Part shown: piece by piece, positions 42,480 to 51,159 of the stretch | Layout of the letters: each line of letters starts with the position of its first letter | Numbering within the stretch: position 1 is the stretch's first letter | Origin: Kribbella soli | GTDB taxonomy: Bacteria; Actinomycetota; Actinomycetes; Propionibacteriales; Kribbellaceae | Assembly: GCF_004331345.1 (NCBI RefSeq) | Contig: NZ_SJJZ01000007.1 | Location: 1 to 64,000, forward strand | Direction: 5' to 3' | Length of the DNA stretch: 64,000 bases | Translations under genes and position numbers: made by a program | Notes under the pieces: model-generated | Told to the model about the DNA's origin: nothing | What the model saw: only the letters and a program-made list of their open reading frames with translations | Databases searched by the model: none

Positions 42480-43400
42480 ATGAACAACTGGACGAAATAC
42501 GGCGCGGTTCTGGCCGCGGGGGTTCTCAGCGCTGGTCTCCTGACCGGACCGGCGTCAGCGCAACCCAGCAGCACCGCCCGTGAATGCGGGCTCAATCTCG
42601 GATCGGTGACGGCCGGCGGCGATCACCGAGAGCAGGTCATCACGGCCGACGGTGATGTGGCCGACAACCGGATCGTCGCCAAGGACCTATTTCCCGACGT
42701 GCAGGTCCGTCTGCACGCGACGCTCCGGTACGGCGCCGCAGAGGTCGGCGGCACGGCGCACCAGGGCCCGGTCATCATGGGCTCGACGATGTACGACAGC
42801 AGTTACCTGACGGCGGACGGCTCGGGGGCCGTGACGGAGAGGCAGCTCACCCGGGTCGGGCCCGGCTGGCAGGTCTACCGGAGTCTCGACCGGTCGACGT
42901 ACGTCACCGCGACCACGCAGCGGGACACGGAGTACTCGCTGCACAACGACGGCACGCTGTACCGCCGGAACGTCACCTACAAGAACGGTGTCGCGAGCCG
43001 GCAGATCACCGGATGGCAGTCCGGCTACCGGGGCGTGAAGGCGATGACGCTGATCAGCCAGACCTCGACGTACGACACGTTCCTGATGACCCTGACCTCC
43101 GGCAAGCTGTACACGGCCCGGCTGCCGTTGGCCGGCGGGCACATCATCCCCGGGGTGGTGAAGCAGGTCCGGGGCTCGACGTGGCAGGGGTTCGAGACGC
43201 TGGTGGCGGCCGCGTGCGACAACGGCGTACTCCTGCTCGGCATCGACAAGGACACCGGGTCCGCCTACCTGTACAACGTTGGGCACGCCAACGGTACCGC
43301 GACCTCGATCAAGATGATCCGCAAGGTGCCCGGCTCGTTCAAGGAGCCGGTCTACTTCCACTGGCAGCTGTTCACCGGCGAGCGACTGGCCGGCGACTGA
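42480..43400 (+). CDS. secreted protein of unknown function, tandem paralog 2
   Basis: A 306-residue paralog of the preceding gene, 12 nt downstream, with a signal peptide ending near 'GPASA' (about 27). Two cysteines of the mature protein (in 'RECGLNLGS' and 'VAAACDNG') match those of paralog 1 and may pair. The blocks 'RVGPGWQVYRSLDRST', 'LISQTSTYDTFLMT' and 'YLYNVGHANG' are nearly identical between copies, while the N-terminal third diverges. A strong terminator follows at 43428. Role unknown. Confidence 0.82.
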   Translation: MNNWTKYGAVLAAGVLSAGLLTGPASAQPSSTARECGLNLGSVTAGGDHREQVITADGDVADNRIVAKDLFPDVQVRLHATLRYGAAEVGGTAHQGPVIMGSTMYDSSYLTADGSGAVTERQLTRVGPGWQVYRSLDRSTYVTATTQRDTEYSLHNDGTLYRRNVTYKNGVASRQITGWQSGYRGVKAMTLISQTSTYDTFLMTLTSGKLYTARLPLAGGHIIPGVVKQVRGSTWQGFETLVAAACDNGVLLLGIDKDTGSAYLYNVGHANGTATSIKMIRKVPGSFKEPVYFHWQLFTGERLAGD

Positions 43401-43427
43401 TCCTCAGCAACAGCGACTGGTTCAAGG

Positions 43428-43464
43428 GTTCGGCCCGGCTCTTCGGAGCCGGGCCGAACTTTTT
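43428..43464 (+). terminator. rho-independent terminator with TTCG tetraloop
   Basis: A perfect 14-bp stem (43428-43441 with 43446-43459) closed by a TTCG loop is followed by TTTTT at 43460-43464. It ends the transcript of the two secreted paralogs before the convergent large gene. Confidence 0.92.
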
Positions 43465-43529
43465 CGGTCATGACCGTTCCGGTGACCATGGGGCACGCCA
43501 CTCCTGGCACTCGACACGGACAGCCGACC

Positions 43530-46500
43530 CTAAGTGCGGACAATCTCACCTGCATCGGTCTGCTCTACGCGGAATCCCAGGCCGACTACAGCCACCCTCA
43601 GCTTCCCACCGAAATCTGCCTTGAACTCCTTGTAGCCTGTTGGCCCCAAGATGTCCTGCAGAGCCTCGCCGAGTGTCAGCAGCGGAAGCTCTACCTCCGC
43701 TGACGCTGCCGCCTCGATCAACTCCTCGACCACCCGCCTGCGGTCGCCGTTGTGTCCCCGACTGCTGCGCAGTGCCGCGAGCAACGCGGGATCGATCCGG
43801 AACCTGCGTGCCTTGGGCGAAGGTTCCGGAGCGGGCTCGCTCTCGTCCACTGCATCCTCCGGCTCTTCCACCGGAGGCGCTTGGACCGTCGCGGCCACGC
43901 GATCAACCGGCCTGGTCACCCGGTCCAGATCCGCTCCCTTCAAGGCATCCGGCTCTTCGCCGGGGTAGGTCGGTTCCCATGCTCTGAGACCTTCGTAGCT
44001 GAAACCGAGGTAGAACTCGATCGACGCGTTGACGTCGCGCGACTGGCGAAACTTGTTTCGCGGCGTGAAGAACGCCCGAAGCTTGCCGTTCGAGACGCGG
44101 ACCAGGCCCGCCTGCGGACTGCGAATCTCCTCGATGATTCCAGACACCCGGCCGAGTTCATGCGGCCTGTTCCAGAAGGCCACCGGGCCGCGCCTCAGAG
44201 TTCCGAGTTCGCTGTAATGAACGAGAGGATGACTCCGCCCTTCGACACCGAGCCATTCGAAACTCCACTGTCGCCGTTCCTGCTTGCCCAGGCGGCTGCA
44301 TTCTTCGAGGAAGAAGCGTATGCGATTCTGATCGCGGGCATCGCCGCGATACCACGTCAAGAAATGCAATATGTACATGTAGTAGTTGGCATCAAGGCTC
44401 TTCTTCTCGGTCGCGTACCACCCGAGTCGTTCCATCGCATCGGCGTCGGTGTACTCCGGGAGCCGGCGGTACGACTGGAACCACAACCTCAGATCCGCAT
44501 CGCTCGCCCGGCCGTCGCGAACTCTGCCTTCCGCCATCTGGGCGATGGTCCGCATGTCGTCCGCGGACACCAGCGACCAGTCACGGTGCGCACTCGAGTA
44601 CAGGGTCCGCGCGATCGCCAGATCGATATCCGGCGAGTCGGACCGCTCCTCCCGCATCCGGCGCCACTCCTCGACAAGACGCTCGACGTCGCCGTAGAGC
44701 AGATCCAGCTGCTGGTTCAGCTTCTTGTAGTAGTCGTCCTCGCTGTCGAGATCGCGAAGGTTGCTGAGCAGGCTTTCGGCGAGCGCGATCTGCTTGGTTG
44801 CCCACAGGCTCGCCGGACTGTTCAGTGCGACAAAATCGACGAGGCTGCCCTCTCCCGACGATCGCCAGAGCTTCTCCACCACGGTCGCGATCAACTGAAT
44901 CGGCGTCACCCACGCGTACTCGCTCCCGCGCCGCCTGCCAGCCTCACCGAACGCCTCGATCGCGAGATCGAAGAGCGGCGAGATGTCGGAGAGAATCGCC
45001 TCGGGCGTGTACTTGCCCTGATCGCTGCGCAGTAGTTCGTCGATCCGGTTCTCGACCCAGAATCGGCGGACCATGCCGAGCGTATGGAAATGCGTCGAAT
45101 CGCTGCCGTGCGACTTCTCGACGGCTTTCTGCACATACTCCTCGGCGCGACGGAAGTCGCCACGCACGCGGTAGATATGGTAGCGGCCACGGTGGTTCCA
45201 GAAATGTGGATTGTTCGGGCACCGGTCGGTCAGTTCCTTGAAGACCATCTCGGCGGCTTCCATCGGCATGGCCTGAATCAGTTCAGAAAAGCTGTCCCCC
45301 CGCCTGCCGTCGGACGACCAACTGGTGCGCCTGATGAACAGTTCCCCGAGCAGCCGCGCTGCGGTGTCGCTGTCCGGTCCGACCACACTCGTGACCTTGC
45401 GGATGAAATTCACAGATATCTGACCGAGACCGGGCTGCTCGCCGCCGGCGATCCCGTCCAGGACCTGTTCAGCGATCAAGGGATGGAGCAATCGGAGCGA
45501 GCTGTTCTCAACCACGACCAAGTGCCGTAGGTCCGGACCGAGCAACTCGGTCAACGCGTCGTCGGATTCCTCGCCGACCGGCCGGCTCGACGGCGAGAGC
45601 CACACTCTCACCAGGGCGAGAGGGAGTCCACGACCTTGGCCGTAGCGCGTGATCAAGGCCAGGTGTCGTGCCACCTCGCGCTGACCCGATGTGAGCCGTT
45701 GCAGATGATTCCGAACGTACGGGACGAGGCCCTCGAACTGCTCGTCGTACACGAGCAGGCCCAGATAGAACGGAGACAGCTTCGATGCTGGAACCAGCTC
45801 GCCGGATTCGCCCACCCGGAGTTCGTCCAGCGCGTGCCTCGCCCGGTCGGTCTCGGCCCGTTGCCTGTACTCACGAATGAAACGCGCCAGCTCGTTTCCT
45901 TGGAGTGGATCCATCAGGCTGTGCCGGCGACCGCGGCTCACGTTCGTGCGATTGATCCACAGGAATACTGCGCGGGAGTTCCGCTGTCTCAGATCCTGGA
46001 GCAGGTCCTCTCTGTCCGATTCCGACAGAATTGCCGCCTCCGCAACGATGAAGGCGGACAGACCGGTCTCTTGATAGATCTCGTCGATCCGGTCCGCCGT
46101 CGTCGTCGAGTATCCGCGCAGGATGGCGGTCGGATGCGAGAGATGGAGGTCCCAAGCTACTCGCCGAGTCAGCGATGTTCCGCCCGCGCCCGGCGAGTGG
46201 TCGAGTGTGACGATGCTGAGCTGATGGGTGTCGAGCCGGTCGGCGATATCCCGGGTCAACGGCAGCAGCGCATCGCGACGAATGTCGATCGCGGCAGCGA
46301 GCTCCGCCCAGGTGGGCGTGCGCCCGCGCCAGAATTCGTCGGTCAACGGCTCGATACTCGACTCGGCCTCTTCGATGACCTCTGAATGCAGGAGCTCCAG
46401 ATCGACGCCAAGACGATTGAGATCCACCCGGGACAGCCGCCAGCTCCCGTTCAGCCCAGGCAGCGTTACTTGCGGTCCGACAATCGGCGGCAGCGACTCG

Positions 46501-48296
46501 GCAATGGTCTTGGTGAAGACATCGAGATCGAAGCCGTCGAAGGCCGGCGCCTGTGCGAGATCCACCCTGAGTGCGATTCCGCCATAAACCTCGTCGATGT
46601 AGTCGACGACCTGATCGATATGCGGGCTGTGCTGTCCGGAGCGCAGACACATCACACCGACCGACTGGTTCGGAGTGCCGTTGTAGGTCGCGTCGACCAG
46701 GGCGCGGACCCTGTGGAGAGAGCGCTTCCGGCGCCAGTCCTCAATCGACACTGAGCCTTCCTCGTTGTGGGACTTCCAGCCGTTGGCCATGCACCAGTTC
46801 GTGGCAAGGACGGGCGAGACAGGCTGTTCGTTCGCTCCGAACAGACTCACGTGCCGCTGGTTCCGCAGCTTCGCAAGCATCACGTGGGCGAGCCCTGTGG
46901 AGTCGCTGTCCGGATCGAGGTCGATCACGTTCGTCCAGCGCCCTCGCGCCAACGCCGCCAGCTCCGGAGCGGCTGACACACGATCGGCGATCAGGATCAG
47001 GTCCATCGAACTATGAGCGTCACGGAACGGCGTCCACAGCTTTACTGCCTCCGCCGCCGTCAGGACCTTCGCATCTGGCGTCTGCCGCGAATCGGCCGCA
47101 CTCATCCCCCCCGCGACCGCCAGCCACAGGGGCGGGTAGAACTCGCGGAGCAGCAGCCGCAATGCCCAGGCTGCACTGATGATGCATGCGCGCCGCACGT
47201 CTGCCGAGTCGAGAGGTTTCGCAGCCCAATCCAGACCGGCCGCCACTCGCGCCAGCAGATACTGACGCCGCCAGACGTCAGGACGCTTCGGTTCCAGCTC
47301 TTCGAGGGTTGCGGTCGCCGCTTCTCTGACGCTCCTCAGCTGTCGTACCAGTCCGCTGTCGGCACCGTCCAGGTCGACCTGGATCACCGCTTGTGCGGAG
47401 TCGAGACGAGACAGGACGGGAACGATCCGTCCAGCGCTCAGAGTGTTCATGCCGTGCACCAGAAGCGACAGCTCGAGATAGGCGTGGTCGAACAGCAACG
47501 GCGTCGGATCGACCTTGTCGACATCGATCAGCCAGTACCGCAGATCATTGGTCAGCGCCGATCCGCACACCAGGATGTTCCGCAGGTGAAGGTCGCCGTG
47601 CACCGCTCCCTCGAAGCAGGCGAGTTCGCCGTCGCGGAAATCCATGCGGCTCAGGACCTTCAACGGATTCGGGAGCAACTCCCCCTCGTAGGTAAAAGCC
47701 GAGTCCGACCAGCCTTGTTCAGCCAGGAGTGCGGCGATCCTCGCACCCCTACGATTTGACGGAAAGCCGGATCCCAGCCACTGATGCATCACCTCGTGCA
47801 GCAACAGCCGATAGTTCGGCGGCCCTGCGGTTGCTATCTGGTCACGCAGCAGATCGCCTGCGGCCCGCCCGCAGATCTCGGTCCTGTCCTCGAAATCGAC
47901 ACGTTCCGCCGAGCGAGCGCTCTCGAGTGAGTAGCCGGCCACGTCATAGACATCGACCGAGATCCCCGCGTCAGCTACCGAGTAGATCAGGCTCGGCACG
48001 TGGTCGCTCGCGAACGTCTCGAGCCCGGCGACAAATGCTTGATGTGCGTTTGCCTGGCTCTTCCCCGTCGAGTGCGCGACCTTGAGGACAAACTGGCCGT
48101 CCAGTTGGTGACCATCGAGATCACCGACCCCGTCGATATCGCAGAGGCTGACCTCTGCGTCCGTGTATCCGCCCCCCAGGGCTTTCAGTAGTGTCACTCT
48201 CGCCGATGCGGGGAGGCGGCTGTTCAGCAACCTCAATCCCTCATCGAGCAGATCCTGACTTGTGCTTATGCTCTTATCCGATAGGTCCCCACCCAT
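43530..48296 (-). CDS. 1588-residue kinase-like / P-loop NTPase / TPR / OB-fold protein (STAND or SAMD9-like)
   Basis: A very large protein. Residues about 30-280 resemble a kinase-like phosphotransferase (APH/choline-kinase fold) with catalytic 'HGDLHLRN' at 233-240 and metal-binding 'LIDVDKVD' at 256-263. Residues about 410-580 form an unassigned alpha/beta region ('DLILIADRVS', 'WTNVIDLDPDSDS'). A variant P-loop 'HSPGAGGTSLTRR' lies at about 700-712; the usual Lys is Gly, as in GGTT-type STAND NTPases. 'AFIVAEAAILSES' sits where Walker B would be. Helical TPR-like repeats cover about 1040-1370, an OB-like segment about 1370-1442 ('AFFTPRNKF', 'FYLGFSYEGLRAW'), and an acidic Pro-rich linker precedes a 94-residue C-terminal domain. 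TAACCT 7 nt upstream supports the ATG at 48296. This order (NTPase-TPR-OB) resembles SAMD9-family and bacterial conflict proteins; antiphage or self-recognition function is inference. Confidence 0.85.
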   Translation of the reverse strand: MGGDLSDKSISTSQDLLDEGLRLLNSRLPASARVTLLKALGGGYTDAEVSLCDIDGVGDLDGHQLDGQFVLKVAHSTGKSQANAHQAFVAGLETFASDHVPSLIYSVADAGISVDVYDVAGYSLESARSAERVDFEDRTEICGRAAGDLLRDQIATAGPPNYRLLLHEVMHQWLGSGFPSNRRGARIAALLAEQGWSDSAFTYEGELLPNPLKVLSRMDFRDGELACFEGAVHGDLHLRNILVCGSALTNDLRYWLIDVDKVDPTPLLFDHAYLELSLLVHGMNTLSAGRIVPVLSRLDSAQAVIQVDLDGADSGLVRQLRSVREAATATLEELEPKRPDVWRRQYLLARVAAGLDWAAKPLDSADVRRACIISAAWALRLLLREFYPPLWLAVAGGMSAADSRQTPDAKVLTAAEAVKLWTPFRDAHSSMDLILIADRVSAAPELAALARGRWTNVIDLDPDSDSTGLAHVMLAKLRNQRHVSLFGANEQPVSPVLATNWCMANGWKSHNEEGSVSIEDWRRKRSLHRVRALVDATYNGTPNQSVGVMCLRSGQHSPHIDQVVDYIDEVYGGIALRVDLAQAPAFDGFDLDVFTKTIAESLPPIVGPQVTLPGLNGSWRLSRVDLNRLGVDLELLHSEVIEEAESSIEPLTDEFWRGRTPTWAELAAAIDIRRDALLPLTRDIADRLDTHQLSIVTLDHSPGAGGTSLTRRVAWDLHLSHPTAILRGYSTTTADRIDEIYQETGLSAFIVAEAAILSESDREDLLQDLRQRNSRAVFLWINRTNVSRGRRHSLMDPLQGNELARFIREYRQRAETDRARHALDELRVGESGELVPASKLSPFYLGLLVYDEQFEGLVPYVRNHLQRLTSGQREVARHLALITRYGQGRGLPLALVRVWLSPSSRPVGEESDDALTELLGPDLRHLVVVENSSLRLLHPLIAEQVLDGIAGGEQPGLGQISVNFIRKVTSVVGPDSDTAARLLGELFIRRTSWSSDGRRGDSFSELIQAMPMEAAEMVFKELTDRCPNNPHFWNHRGRYHIYRVRGDFRRAEEYVQKAVEKSHGSDSTHFHTLGMVRRFWVENRIDELLRSDQGKYTPEAILSDISPLFDLAIEAFGEAGRRRGSEYAWVTPIQLIATVVEKLWRSSGEGSLVDFVALNSPASLWATKQIALAESLLSNLRDLDSEDDYYKKLNQQLDLLYGDVERLVEEWRRMREERSDSPDIDLAIARTLYSSAHRDWSLVSADDMRTIAQMAEGRVRDGRASDADLRLWFQSYRRLPEYTDADAMERLGWYATEKKSLDANYYMYILHFLTWYRGDARDQNRIRFFLEECSRLGKQERRQWSFEWLGVEGRSHPLVHYSELGTLRRGPVAFWNRPHELGRVSGIIEEIRSPQAGLVRVSNGKLRAFFTPRNKFRQSRDVNASIEFYLGFSYEGLRAWEPTYPGEEPDALKGADLDRVTRPVDRVAATVQAPPVEEPEDAVDESEPAPEPSPKARRFRIDPALLAALRSSRGHNGDRRRVVEELIEAAASAEVELPLLTLGEALQDILGPTGYKEFKADFGGKLRVAVVGLGFRVEQTDAGEIVRT

Positions 48297-48303
48297 GTGG
48301 CGT

Positions 48304-48309
48304 AGGTTA
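48304..48309 (-). promoter_or_regulatory. TAACCT -10-like element before the large NTPase gene
   Basis: The hexamer ends 7 nt before the ATG at 48296 in the 76-nt gap after the HIT gene. It suggests that the large gene has its own leaderless promoter rather than relying on the thrS-HIT transcript. Confidence 0.4.
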
Positions 48310-48372
48310 CATGGATGGTTGCGGAGAGGTACATATCCAGCCTCTACTCAGCCCGATGTCTGCGCCAACTCG

Positions 48373-48942
48373 TTACGGCCAGGACTTCGCGAGGAGCGCG
48401 CGGGTGTCCGGGAGGAGTTGGGGCAGGACCTTGGTGTGGGCGATGGCGGGCATGAAGTTGGTGTCGCCGGCCCACCTCGGGACCACGTGCTGGTGCAGGT
48501 GGGCGGCGATGCCGGCGCCGGCGATCTCGCCCTGGTTCATGCCGATGTTGAAGCCCTGCGCCCCCGACACCGTGCGGATCGCCTGCATCGCCTGCCGGGT
48601 CAGCGTGGAGACGTCGGCGACCTCCGCGTCGGTCAGCTCGGTGTAGTCCGCGACGTGCCGGTACGGCACGACCATCAGGTGGCCCGGGTTGTACGGGTAC
48701 AGATTCAGGACGGCGTACGCCGCCTCACCGCGGTGCACGATCAACGCGTCCGCGTCCGGCAGCCCCGGCAGCCGGCAGAACGGGCAGCCCGCGCCGGCCT
48801 CGGAGCTCGTCGGCTTGTTCTCCCCCTCGATGTACGCCATCCGATGCGGTGTCCACAACCGCATGAACGGATCGGGGGCCCCGACCCCATCCTGCCGCAC
48901 CAGTTCTTCAGGTGTGTACGGCGAGTCGGGGTTGTCCGTCAT
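48373..48942 (-). CDS. HIT domain protein, thrS-linked (AP4A phosphorylase-like)
   Basis: A 189-residue HIT protein of the actinobacterial type found next to thrS; the M. tuberculosis counterpart Rv2613c is a diadenosine tetraphosphate phosphorylase. The triad is 'HLHQHVVPRW' near 148, after 'CPFCRLPG' near 53 and 'NLYPYNPGHLMVVPYRH' near 80. Its ATG overlaps the thrS stop by 4 nt. Coupling with a synthetase makes sense because synthetases produce Ap4A. Confidence 0.92.
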   Translation of the reverse strand: MTDNPDSPYTPEELVRQDGVGAPDPFMRLWTPHRMAYIEGENKPTSSEAGAGCPFCRLPGLPDADALIVHRGEAAYAVLNLYPYNPGHLMVVPYRHVADYTELTDAEVADVSTLTRQAMQAIRTVSGAQGFNIGMNQGEIAGAGIAAHLHQHVVPRWAGDTNFMPAIAHTKVLPQLLPDTRALLAKSWP

Positions 48943-50960
48943 ACCTGGACGCGCTTCTGCACGGACTCGACGATCTCGGCCACGGCGTCGGCGATCGGTA
49001 CGCCGTTCTTCTGCGTGCCGTCGCGGTACCGGAAGGAGACCGATCCGGCCGACATGTCGTCGTCGCCGGCGATCAGCATGTACGGCACCTTGGCCTTCTG
49101 GGCGTTCCGGATCTTCTTCTGCATCCGGTCGTCGGACGCGTCGACCTCGATCCGGATCCCCTGCGCCTTCAGCTGCTTGGCGATCTCGAACAGGTAGTCC
49201 ACGTGCCCGTCGGTGATCGGGATGCCGATCACCTGGACCGGGGCCAGCCAGGGCGGGAACACACCGGCGTAGTGCTCGGTCAGCACCGCGACGAACCGCT
49301 CGATCGAGCCGAAGAGCGCACGGTGGATCATCACCGGCCGCTGCCGGGAGCCGTCCGGCGCGGTGTACTCCAGCCCGAATCGCTCCGGCAGGTTGAAGTC
49401 CAGCTGGATCGTCGACATCTGCCAGGTCCGGCCGATCGCGTCCCGGGTCTGGACGGAGATCTTCGGGCCGTAGAACGCGGCGCCGCCCGGGTCCGGGACC
49501 AGCTCGAGACCGGAGCCCTCGGCAACTTCCCGGAGCGTCTCGGTGGCCTCCTCCCAGACCTCGTCGGAGCCGACGAACTTGTCCGGGTTCTTGGTGGAGA
49601 GCTCGAGGTAGAAGTCGTCCAGGCCGTAGTCGGCGAGCAGGCCGAGCACGAACGTCAGCAGCTTGCGCAGCTCGTCGCGCATCTGCTCACGGGTGCAGTA
49701 GATGTGCGCGTCGTCCTGGGTGAAGCCGCGGGCCCGGGTCATGCCGTGCACGACGCCGGACTTCTCCAGCCGGTAGACCGTGCCGAACTCGAACAGCCGC
49801 AGCGGCAGCTCCCGGTACGACCGGCCGCGGGCGGCGAAGATCAGGTTGTGCATCGGGCAGTTCATCGGCTTCAGGTAGTAGTCCTGGCCCTGCTTGCGGA
49901 TCTGCCCGTCCGCGCCACGCTCCTCGTCCAGGTGCATGGGCGGGTACATGCCGTCGGCGTACCAGTCCAGGTGACCGGAGGTCTCGAACAGCTGGCCCTT
50001 GGTGATGTGCGGCGAGTAGACGAACTCGTAGTCGTCCTCGACGTGCCGCTGGCGGGAGTAGTCCTCCATCACCTTCCGCAGCACGCCGCCCTTGGGGTGG
50101 AACACCGCGAGACCGGAGCCGATCTCGTCCGGGAAGCTGAACAGGTCGAGCTCGGTGCCGAGCTTGCGGTGGTCGCGCTTGGCGGCCTCCTCGAGCCTTG
50201 TCAGGTACGCCTTCAGCTCGTCGCGGGACTCCCAGGCGGTGCCGTAGATCCGCTGCAGCTGCGGGTTCTTCTCGCTCCCCCGCCAGTACGCCGCCGCCGT
50301 ACGCATCAGCTTGAAGTTGCCGAGGTAGCCGGTGGCCGGGACGTGCGGGCCGCGGCACAGGTCCTTCCAGGCGACGCTGTCGTCGCGCCGGACGTTGTCA
50401 TAGATCGTCAGCTCACCGCCACCGACCTCCACCGAAGCGCCCTCGGCCGCGTCGGCCGCGGAGCCCTTGATGCCGATCAGCTCGAGCTTGTACGGCTCGG
50501 TCGCGAGCTCGTCGCGGGCGTCGTCGTCGGAGACCACCCGGCGGCTGAACCGCTGCCGCTCCTTGATGATCTGCTGCATCTTCTTCTCGAGCTTGGTCAG
50601 GTCCTCCGGCGTGAACGGCGTCGGTACGTCGAAGTCGTAGTAGAACCCGTTCTCCACCGGCGGGCCGATGCCGAGCTTGGCCTCCGGGAACAGGTCCTGC
50701 ACCGCCTGCGCGAGGACGTGCGCGGTCGAGTGCCGGATGATCGCCCGGCCGTCCTCCGACGCCGCCTTGACCGGCTCGATCTCGTCGCCGTCGGCGACCA
50801 CCCGGGACAGGTCCCGCAGCTCACCGTTGACCCGGGCGGCGATGGCGGAGCGGTCCTGGCCGAAGATTCCGGCGAACAGCTCCCCGATCGTCGTCGTCTC
50901 GGTCACACTCCGCTCAGCCTCGCCCTCGACGCCGATCAGATGGACCTTGACTTCCGACAC
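48939..50960 (-). CDS. thrS: threonyl-tRNA synthetase (full length)
   Basis: A 673-residue ThrRS that attaches threonine to tRNA-Thr. Order: TGS domain (about 1-65), editing domain with the HxxxH-type 'HSTAHVLAQA' near 75, catalytic core with the zinc Cys in 'KPMNCPMHN', motif 2 'VHGMTRARGFTQDDAHIYC' and the third ligand in 'MIHRALFGSIERF', then the anticodon-binding domain from about 560. The GTG start at 50960 has a GAGGAGTGAAC site; a longer frame extends upstream but overlaps the divergent ABC gene. No T-box or Thr leader is visible ahead of it, unlike the paralog at 11.5 kb. Confidence 0.95.
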   Translation of the reverse strand: MSEVKVHLIGVEGEAERSVTETTTIGELFAGIFGQDRSAIAARVNGELRDLSRVVADGDEIEPVKAASEDGRAIIRHSTAHVLAQAVQDLFPEAKLGIGPPVENGFYYDFDVPTPFTPEDLTKLEKKMQQIIKERQRFSRRVVSDDDARDELATEPYKLELIGIKGSAADAAEGASVEVGGGELTIYDNVRRDDSVAWKDLCRGPHVPATGYLGNFKLMRTAAAYWRGSEKNPQLQRIYGTAWESRDELKAYLTRLEEAAKRDHRKLGTELDLFSFPDEIGSGLAVFHPKGGVLRKVMEDYSRQRHVEDDYEFVYSPHITKGQLFETSGHLDWYADGMYPPMHLDEERGADGQIRKQGQDYYLKPMNCPMHNLIFAARGRSYRELPLRLFEFGTVYRLEKSGVVHGMTRARGFTQDDAHIYCTREQMRDELRKLLTFVLGLLADYGLDDFYLELSTKNPDKFVGSDEVWEEATETLREVAEGSGLELVPDPGGAAFYGPKISVQTRDAIGRTWQMSTIQLDFNLPERFGLEYTAPDGSRQRPVMIHRALFGSIERFVAVLTEHYAGVFPPWLAPVQVIGIPITDGHVDYLFEIAKQLKAQGIRIEVDASDDRMQKKIRNAQKAKVPYMLIAGDDDMSAGSVSFRYRDGTQKNGVPIADAVAEIVESVQKRVQV

Positions 50961-51159
50961 GTTCACTCCTCGGGTCTCGACCAGCCGATTACCGGTCACG
51001 CCACAGATGGTATCGACATCGCGGCGACCGCCTGACGCCGTATCCACAGGTCCGCCGATCTGACGAAAGTAGGGGGCAGCACCAGCCGATGGTCCGATGT
51101 GACCGGGAGCCGGAATTCCTAGGTTCGAAGAACCACAACGAGCCAGGAAGGGCCCCGGC

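Noticed and set aside
48912..51035. A 707-codon plus-strand frame opposite thrS
   Set aside because: Antisense shadow of thrS; composition is Leu/Val/Asp/Arg-rich and no domain is recognisable.
50961..51159. Search for a T-box or Thr leader ahead of full-length thrS
   Set aside because: Only a short frame without Thr codons (MSIPSVA) and no strong hairpin are present.
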